Source: UBA5078 sp963977405 (GTDB lineage Bacteria > Pseudomonadota > Gammaproteobacteria > Pseudomonadales > Pseudohongiellaceae). Taken from it: DNA of 64,000 nt. This document shows positions 59,899-64,000 of this stretch, one piece after another. The stretch's first letter is position 1, and every line of letters begins with the position of its first letter. Made by a program: the position numbers and the translations under genes. Location of the stretch: positions 3,724 to 67,723 of the forward strand of contig CAXBOY010000005.1 of the NCBI GenBank assembly GCA_963977405.1, in the 5' to 3' direction. The notes beneath the pieces were generated by a model, which saw only the letters and a list, made by a program, of their open reading frames with translations, did no database searches and was not told where the DNA came from.

Positions 59899-60291
59899 CT
59901 AGGCTCCGAAACTCATGACGCGGTCTGAATTAGTATTGGCGTCCACCAACTGACCAAGGCCCGATAGCACAAACTGCGCGCCCATACTCGCGGCCTCTTT
60001 CTCATAGCGCGCGGCTTCCTGCGGATCTAATACGCCGCGGCGCAGGGCAGAGGAGACGCAGCTGATGGCATCTAGCTTATGTGTTTTGATGAGCTCGGAC
60101 CACGCCTTGACCAGATCGAACTCGTCCTGCGGTGGAGTGCTCGAGGCATTGCTGTTGTGCACGCCGTCGTAATAGAAGAACAGCCTATAAATCTCGTGGC
60201 CCGCCGCTAGGGCTGACGACGTGAAGCGGTAGGCGCTATAGGCGGCCTCCGAAGAGTAGGGGGCGCTGTGCACTAGGACGGTCAATTTCAC
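59899..60291 (-). CDS. tusD: Sulfur relay protein TusD (DsrE family)
   Basis: The sulfur-accepting subunit of TusBCD, which receives persulfide from the TusA route and hands it to TusE. The reactive cysteine is C78 in LDAISCVSSALRRGV, the same number as in E. coli TusD. The start LTVLVHSAPYSSEAAYSAYRF and FYYDGVHNSN are family-typical. It is the first gene of the tus unit, 56 bases after a terminator-like hairpin. Confidence 0.93.
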   Translation of the reverse strand: MKLTVLVHSAPYSSEAAYSAYRFTSSALAAGHEIYRLFFYYDGVHNSNASSTPPQDEFDLVKAWSELIKTHKLDAISCVSSALRRGVLDPQEAARYEKEAASMGAQFVLSGLGQLVDANTNSDRVMSFGA

Positions 60292-60347
60292 GGGTGTTTG
60301 CTCGTGCGTATAAGAATGAAGTGTGGATTATAGGCTGCTTGAAATAA

Positions 60348-60375
60348 AAAAGCCCCGGTGACTACCGAGGCTTTT
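60348..60375 (-). terminator. Intrinsic terminator between yccA and tusD
   Basis: AAAAGCC (60348-60354) pairs with GGCTTTT (60369-60375), and CGGT with ACCG inside, making an 11-pair stem with flanking A and T runs. It lies just past the yccA stop on the minus strand and separates yccA from the tus genes. Confidence 0.85.
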
Positions 60376-60396
60376 CGAAAGGCGTTTCGGAAGCGA

Positions 60397-61062
60397 TCAA
60401 TCGTCGCCAGAGAATGCCGTTAGCAAGTGAATCAAGCTCATGAACAGATTGTAGATGGACACGAACAGGGTAATGGTCGCCAAGATATAGTTGCGCTCGC
60501 CGCCATTCACGATCTGGCCGGTCTGGTACAAGATGATCGCGCTAGAGAACAACATGAAGCCCACTGAAATAGCGAGTTGTAGGGCAGGAATCTGCAGGAA
60601 GATGCTCATAATCACAGCCCCTAGCAGTACGAAAAAGCCCGCAGTGATGAAGCCAGTGAGGAACGAGAAGTCTTTACGCGAAACCAGCGCATAACCCGAG
60701 AGGCCGAAGAATATGAAGGCCGTGCCACCGAGTGCAGTAGTCACAATTTCACTGCCGCCCGAGGTGGACATATACATGCCGATCATTGGCCCCGTGCCAT
60801 AGCCTATCCAGCCAGCGAAGGCGAATATAGTGACTAGGCCCCAAGCGCTGCGTGCTAGTGCTTGGGTGGCGAATAACAGCCCGTACAAGCCAATGATATA
60901 CATCCAGATGTTCATTGGTGCAGCATTGGTGCCTACAAAGGCCATAAAGGCGCTAAAGGCCAGTGTGAGACCCAAAAGCATATAGGTGTTCTTTAGTACC
61001 TTATTAACAGCAACAACCGATCCACGGGTTTGTGAAGCGTTTAAAACATCTATCTGGCTCAT
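60397..61062 (-). CDS. yccA: Bax inhibitor-1/YccA family inner-membrane protein
   Basis: A 221-residue protein with seven hydrophobic segments and the BI-1/YccA pattern (VLKNTYMLLGLTLAFSAF, GYGTGPMIGMY and the C-terminal ATITLFVSIYNLFMSLIHLL). E. coli YccA is a substrate and modulator of the FtsH protease. It is next to tusE in E. coli and near the tus genes here. It has its own downstream terminator. Confidence 0.93.
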   Translation of the reverse strand: MSQIDVLNASQTRGSVVAVNKVLKNTYMLLGLTLAFSAFMAFVGTNAAPMNIWMYIIGLYGLLFATQALARSAWGLVTIFAFAGWIGYGTGPMIGMYMSTSGGSEIVTTALGGTAFIFFGLSGYALVSRKDFSFLTGFITAGFFVLLGAVIMSIFLQIPALQLAISVGFMLFSSAIILYQTGQIVNGGERNYILATITLFVSIYNLFMSLIHLLTAFSGDD

Positions 61063-61256
61063 TAAGTAATCTCCGTAGTTATACTGTGCAGACTAAAGAC
61101 CGGGAATGCGGTGCTTGTGTTTCAATTTTTCAAGCGATCCGCACACTAAACAATTATGGGGCTAAAACCCCGAATTTCAATAGCCCTCAGCCATATTAAG
61201 GCAGCCTCGATTGTACCTTGCGGCGTTGCGAAAGTAACTCCTTGTAAGCTAACAGC

Positions 61257-61331
61257 GATTTGTTGCCAATCTGTGGCTGATTGGGAACGGTTTCTAGTAA
61301 ACGGCATTTTTTGCAAAAGCGGGGGCAGGGT
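61257..61331 (+). repeat. Diverged copy of the tRNA-Ser promoter region and 5' end
   Basis: GATTTGTTGCCAATCTGTGG and the following TGATTGGG..GGTTTCTAGTAAACGG (61257-61304) align with GGTTTATTGCCAATATGTGG and TGACTGG..GATTTTCTAGTAAGATT (from 61775) just before the intact tRNA-Ser. The distance from this block to a GCGG-GGGCAGGGT segment (61319-61331) equals the distance from the intact promoter block to the tRNA start within about 3 bases. I read this as the upstream half of an old duplicate of the tRNA locus. The part between yccA and 61256 shows no gene. Confidence 0.7.
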
Positions 61332-61556
61332 AATGGTTGTCCCAGATAATAATGATAAGAGTGCTTTAACACCTTTGTTTTTGTGAACTCTCGAGCTATT
61401 AGTTTAGCGATAGACATGAGTTCGGCATTCGCTTCTGTGACACGCCGTGAACCCGTCCCTGGGGGCTCGACGCCAGCATCCATGCTGTCGACGGTACACA
61501 GAAGCGAACACCAAACTCATGTCTTCAGATTAAGTGGGATAGCAATGGGGCAGGGT
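61332..61556. mobile_element. 215-bp MITE-like insertion with 10-bp direct repeats
   Basis: The 10-mer GGGGCAGGGT occurs at 61322-61331 and again at 61547-61556, as a target-site duplication would. Removing 61332-61556 restores the spacing of the duplicated tRNA-Ser locus. The ends of the insert are imperfect inverted repeats: AATGGTTGTCCCAGATAAT against ATTGCTATCCCACTTAAT from the other strand, about 13 of 18 matching. It has no coding capacity of note, so it would be non-autonomous. It contains the 113-bp palindromic element listed next. Confidence 0.6.
61412..61524. repeat. 113-bp palindromic element with 28-bp inverted ends
   Basis: The left arm 61412-61439 (begins AGACATGAGTTCGG) and the right arm 61497-61524 (ends CCAAACTCATGTCT) are inverted repeats matching at 25 of 28 bases. 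A second hairpin lies inside (CAGCAT-CC-ATGCTG with flanking CGAC/GTCG). The core containing GGGGGCTCGACGCCAGCATC resembles a short intergenic element I associate with marine gammaproteobacteria; that is from memory. It has no reading frame of its own. Confidence 0.75.
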
Positions 61557-61602
61557 GCGTGAATGCACCGGTCTTAAAAACCGACGAGGGCGAAAGCTCT
61601 CC

Positions 61603-61733
61603 GAGAGTTCGACCGAAAGCGAAGCTTTCGGCACCTAGCGCAAAGCGCGCAGCCCGCAGGGTTTTCACAGCCTTAAGGCTGTGAAAAGTAATCTCTGCGG
61701 TCACTTCAGCGTAATCTGCATCGCAGCAGCGTG
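61603..61733. repeat. Multi-hairpin repeat, copy 1
   Basis: Begins in the T loop of the tRNA-Ser relic (GAGAGTTCGACCGAAAG). Hairpins: CCGAAAGC-GAA-GCTTTCGG (61613-61631), GCGC-AAA-GCGC (61638-61648) and the perfect 26-base palindrome TTTTCACAGCCTT/AAGGCTGTGAAAA (61662-61687). An outer stem CCGAGAG/CTCT(G)CGG (61601-61607 with 61694-61700, one bulge) encloses all three. It is about 85% identical to copy 2 over some 130 bases, including the AGCAGCGTG end. Confidence 0.8.
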
Positions 61734-61794
61734 AGGTACTTCCCCCGAATTAGCCAAACCGTCTAGTTCAAACCGGTTTATTGCCAATATGTGG

Positions 61795-61822
61795 TTGACT
61801 GGAAATGATTTTCTAGTAAGAT
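61795..61822 (+). promoter_or_regulatory. Promoter of tRNA-Ser
   Basis: TTGACT (61795-61800) and TAAGAT (61817-61822) are separated by 16 bases. The GC-rich ACGCCCCG that follows fits the discriminator of stringently controlled stable-RNA promoters. The predicted transcript would start about 7 bases before the mature tRNA. Confidence 0.65.
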
Positions 61823-61835
61823 TACGCCCCGTTGC

Positions 61836-61925
61836 GGAGGGGTGGCAGAGTGGTTGAATGCACCGGTCTTGAAAACCGACGAGGGCGAAAGCTCTCCGAG
61901 AGTTCGAATCTCTCTCCCTCCGCCA
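61836..61925 (+). tRNA. serT: tRNA-Ser (anticodon UGA)
   Basis: A complete 90-base tRNA. The acceptor stem is GGAGGGG/TCCCTCC with discriminator G and an encoded CCA (61923-61925). It also has a D arm, anticodon TGA at 61870-61872 in loop CTTGAAA, a long class II variable arm (GAGGGCGAAAGCTCTC) and T loop TTCGAAT. The anticodon and long arm identify serine. The symbol follows E. coli usage. It is flanked by the two multi-hairpin repeats. Confidence 0.97.
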
Positions 61926-61989
61926 CTTTTAACTTCTACCACCCTCAGCGCCAACTCCAAATCTCCCAGAATCTAATGCAGCCCCCAGC

Positions 61990-62139
61990 GGGAGAGATAT
62001 TCGAACGTCAGAGTTCGACCGAAAGCGTCGCTTTCGGCACCAAGCGCAAAGCGCGCAGCCCGAAGGGTTTTCACAGCCCAAAGGCTGTGAAAAGTAATCT
62101 CTCCCACAACGTCAAAGTAATCAGCACCGCAGCAGCGTG
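61990..62139. repeat. Multi-hairpin repeat, copy 2
   Basis: A closing stem GGGAGAGAT (61990-61998) with ATCTCTCCC (62097-62105) encloses three hairpins: CCGAAAGC-GTC-GCTTTCGG (62019-62037), GCGC-AAA-GCGC (62044-62054) and TTTTCACAGCC-CAAA-GGCTGTGAAAA (62068-62093). The copy begins with the same CAGAGTTCGACC head and ends with GCAGCAGCGTG. It starts 64 bases after the tRNA-Ser CCA. The remainder of the space between the tRNA and the next gene holds no recognisable gene. Confidence 0.8.
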
Positions 62140-62193
62140 CCATCCCCAAACTTAAAGCATCTCATCCCCAGCAGCGTGATTTCTCACGGCAAA

Positions 62194-62886
62194 CTACCGC
62201 CCCAATCCCTCCAAAAACCTCAAAACCGGATATTTCTCCTCCCCTCGAAACAAGCCCTGGTTATACCCACCTAAACTGAAGGTGCCCGGAACGACGTGAC
62301 TCGGAGTTAGGAAAACTAAGTACTCTTCATCGGGAAAAATCGAAACATTCTTTATCGCGTTAAATTGATGATTAGGCTCTACTCCAACCCGAACTCTGTT
62401 TCTCTCGAATGTCCCGGCTAGTGCCTGCTCGAGCTCTTTTTGTCTTCTTTCATATTCTAGGGCGTCTAAGGTTTGCGCTTCGAACGCCAATATTAGAGCA
62501 TCTCTCTCTGCCATCAACGCCGTCCTACGCTCAACTTGTAAGGACTCTCTAAAGTTTGTCGCTTCGCCACGACTTATACCCCAGTCCAAAAAGGGCAACA
62601 TGTCGTTACCTACCCGTATAAAGATCGGCTCGTTATGATCTCTAGTCGTATTATCGACGAATATCTCACTTGGCAAAAATTCGAGTTCCCACCGGTCGGT
62701 AGCCAAGCCTATCCCATTGTCAGGCTCCATAGCCTCGGTGATCACAAACTGCCCCGTTGCAACGATCGCGTAGGATTGTAGGTTTAGCAATCCGTGAGTA
62801 TAGAAATCAAACTCTGGTACTGGTTCGGCTGCATTCGTACTATCGAATATTAGAATGCACGCAAGAAAAGCATGATGAAATTTCAT
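62194..62886 (-). CDS. Exported hypothetical protein
   Basis: I do not recognise the family. The 230-residue protein starts with a signal peptide (MKFHHAFLACILIFDSTNA, cleavage probably before AEPVPE), so it is probably periplasmic or secreted. Residues ~100-160 form a charged helical stretch (ERRTALMAERDALILAFEA and ERRQKELEQALAG) that may be a coiled coil, flanked by beta-rich parts. It has no cysteine outside the signal peptide. GGAGGC lies upstream of its ATG on the minus strand. It stands alone, between the tRNA-Ser region and the SRPBCC gene. Confidence 0.7.
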   Translation of the reverse strand: MKFHHAFLACILIFDSTNAAEPVPEFDFYTHGLLNLQSYAIVATGQFVITEAMEPDNGIGLATDRWELEFLPSEIFVDNTTRDHNEPIFIRVGNDMLPFLDWGISRGEATNFRESLQVERRTALMAERDALILAFEAQTLDALEYERRQKELEQALAGTFERNRVRVGVEPNHQFNAIKNVSIFPDEEYLVFLTPSHVVPGTFSLGGYNQGLFRGEEKYPVLRFLEGLGR

Positions 62887-62912
62887 TGAGCCTCCGTTGC
62901 TTCAAGTACTCT

Positions 62913-63347
62913 CTATTTCTCCACATACCCCAACAAAGACTGATTAACAATCGCATCCCACCCAGCCTCGAAATTATGTGCGGCGAGATCGGGGTTATCA
63001 CTAGGGAAGGTGTGCAGTCCCGAGTGTGTAAGTCTCAGTAATGTCTTTTCCCTCTGTGGAATAAGCTCAAAGCTCACGAGAGAATCTCCAGCGTAACCGT
63101 CATAGCGCCAGCTATAACTCAATTTCTCGCAAGGCACGACTTCTTTAACTTCGCACAAGTGAACGTATTGCTTCTCAGGGCTAGGCCCACCAGTGAAGGT
63201 GAACTTAAACCCGACCTCGGCTTTGAATTCGGGCAGGTCGAAATACCATTGCTTCATCTCGTCCTTGTCGGTTAAGGCGCGCCAAAGAGCCTCTGCGGAG
63301 GTGGGAAAGAAGCGCTCTACTATGATCGGCTTTGCGGGGTTGCTCAT
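62913..63347 (-). CDS. SRPBCC (AHSA1-like) domain protein
   Basis: A 144-residue START/Bet v1-like protein of the AHSA1 group (PIIVERFFPTSAEALWRALTDKDEMKQWYFD at the start, GWDAIVNQSLLGYV at the end). Such proteins bind hydrophobic ligands, and their function is seldom known. Its start overlaps the stop of the ArsR-type regulator gene by 4 bases, a common two-gene unit in bacteria in which the regulator probably controls both. Confidence 0.88.
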   Translation of the reverse strand: MSNPAKPIIVERFFPTSAEALWRALTDKDEMKQWYFDLPEFKAEVGFKFTFTGGPSPEKQYVHLCEVKEVVPCEKLSYSWRYDGYAGDSLVSFELIPQREKTLLRLTHSGLHTFPSDNPDLAAHNFEAGWDAIVNQSLLGYVEK

Positions 63348-63679
63348 GGCTTATTCTCCTTCTTATCGTGCTCAGGTAAATCCTCAAGGTGTAGGGCTAG
63401 GGCGTCTAGTTTCTGGTTCCAGAAAATCTCATACTGCGTAAGCCAATTTTTTACTGGCTGTAGGTTCTCTAGCTTGCTAGAACAGATGCGCTCGCGGCCT
63501 TGTTGGCGTATCTGCAAGACGTCACATTCGGCGAGGATCTTAATATGCTTGGAGATCGCAGGCCGGCTGATCGTGAACTGTTCGGCAATTGCATTGAGGT
63601 TCATAGGCTTGTTGGCAAGCATATGGATAATCGCTCTGCGCGTAGGGTCCGCGATGGCTTGAAATACGTCTCTTCGCAT
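63344..63679 (-). CDS. ArsR-family transcriptional regulator
   Basis: A 111-residue winged-helix regulator. The helix-turn-helix covers about 15-75 (ADPTRRAIIHMLANKPMNLN, then FTISRPAISKHIKILAECDVL). The metal-binding cysteine motif of ArsR/SmtB (ELCVCDL) is absent, so it belongs to the non-metal group often paired with SRPBCC proteins. It is translationally coupled to the gene downstream. The signal it senses is unknown. Confidence 0.9.
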   Translation of the reverse strand: MRRDVFQAIADPTRRAIIHMLANKPMNLNAIAEQFTISRPAISKHIKILAECDVLQIRQQGRERICSSKLENLQPVKNWLTQYEIFWNQKLDALALHLEDLPEHDKKENKP

Positions 63680-63889
63680 TACGAATCCTCTTTATGTAAT
63701 CGAATGGTTACGAATATAGTTCGAGCATTTGTAATTTGCAAGTCTAGAAACGATAGAACGGTCTTTAGCGGCGCGGAAGCAAACTTCTGCTTTATGGCTA
63801 AGGGCGTTATAGTAGGGTCAATCTTAGGGGCGCTTTCATGAAGTGCTTCGGACTAAAACAACTACAATATCTTCCTTTCGGAGACCTTT

Positions 63890-64000
63890 ATGAACGTATT
63901 TACTCGCACGCTTACTGCTTTTGGCCTAGGCCTAACTCTTGCTGCAGGGGCGCTTGCCGCAGACATGGAAGACACTATTACGGTTAGTAGTACTGCATTC
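63890..64000 (+). CDS. Exported protein, 5' end only
   Basis: An ATG with CGGAGACC before it opens a frame that runs off the window after 37 residues. The N-terminus is a clear signal peptide (MNVFTRTLTAFGLGLTLAAG, cleavage after ALAA) followed by DMEDTITVSSTAF. The mature part is too short to name. Confidence 0.75.
   Translation, partial: MNVFTRTLTAFGLGLTLAAGALAADMEDTITVSSTAF

Larger units (their letters stand above)
61319..61612 (+). pseudogene. Disrupted second tRNA-Ser copy
   Basis: Bases 61560-61612 match bases 61855-61907 of the intact tRNA-Ser at 52 of 53 positions. They cover the end of the D arm, the anticodon arm, the variable arm and the start of the T arm. The one difference turns the anticodon TGA into TAA. 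The 5' part is diverged and split by an insertion (see 61332-61556). The 3' part is lost in the T loop (TTCGA), where a multi-hairpin repeat begins. No acceptor stem can form, so it cannot be a working tRNA. Confidence 0.8.

Noticed and set aside
61156..61386. 76-residue frame upstream of the tRNA-Ser relic
   Set aside because: It runs through the duplicated tRNA promoter block and has no ribosome site or family resemblance.
1..64000. CRISPR arrays, prophage, insertion sequences with transposase, defence islands
   Set aside because: No regularly spaced repeats, and no integrase, transposase, Cas or restriction genes were found among the coding regions.

Overview
The window is a 64 kb piece of a gammaproteobacterial chromosome with moderate GC content. 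The evidence is gene order: nudJ-mnmA-hflD-purB, icd-cspD-clpS-clpA-infA-bpt-aat-trxB-ftsK-lolA-rarA-crcB-serS-cysG and tusDCB-tusE-yccA follow an order known from Pseudomonas and related gammaproteobacteria. A monomeric isocitrate dehydrogenase, a 4Fe-4S APS reductase, ThrH and a long-type PurC agree with this. The intergenic repeats resemble those I know from marine gammaproteobacteria. Genus cannot be fixed from the sequence alone.

Layout. (1) 1-13537, plus strand: the tail of a probable edd, then eda, glk, malQ, glgB, glgX, glgP, glgC and glgA. This tightly packed cluster joins the Entner-Doudoroff pathway and glucose phosphorylation to complete glycogen synthesis and breakdown. (2) 13611-35266: mixed housekeeping genes. 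They include a dynamin-like GTPase, a DMT transporter, an M16 lipoprotein peptidase, cmoM, rlmI, mtnC, glpE, a PAS/GAF/GGDEF diguanylate cyclase, an argD-type aminotransferase, msrA, a patatin, a 5'-nucleotidase, cysB, cysH, thrH, pabB, an orphan secretin-N-domain protein and roxA. (3) 35298-41288: purB, hflD, mnmA and nudJ on the minus strand, then moaCDE on the plus strand and rluE. moaE carries an in-frame TGA exactly where the family has Trp, and a REP/BIME-like cluster follows it. (4) 41517-61062: the conserved icd-to-cysG block, purC, the Tus sulfur relay and yccA. (5) 61063-62193: an unusually structured noncoding region. It holds an intact tRNA-Ser(UGA), a damaged second tRNA-Ser copy, a small insertion with 10-bp direct repeats, a nested 113-bp palindromic element, and two copies of a multi-hairpin repeat flanking the tRNA. 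(6) 62194-64000: a secreted hypothetical protein, an SRPBCC/ArsR pair and the start of another secreted protein.

Functional links. Glk and GlgC feed glucose into ADP-glucose. GlgA and GlgB build glycogen, GlgP, GlgX and MalQ dismantle it, and Edd/Eda take the sugar acid branch to pyruvate. MnmA sits in the same window as the TusBCDE relay that delivers its sulfur. Bpt, Aat, ClpS and ClpA are the tagging, recognition and unfolding steps of N-degron proteolysis. CysB, CysH and CysG cover control, APS reduction and siroheme supply in sulfate assimilation.

The points most worth a second look are the moaE nonsense codon and the tRNA-Ser locus, where the two multi-hairpin repeats keep the same fold with compensating changes. 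I found no clear new defence or biosynthetic system. The tRNA-associated structured repeat is the best candidate for something undescribed.
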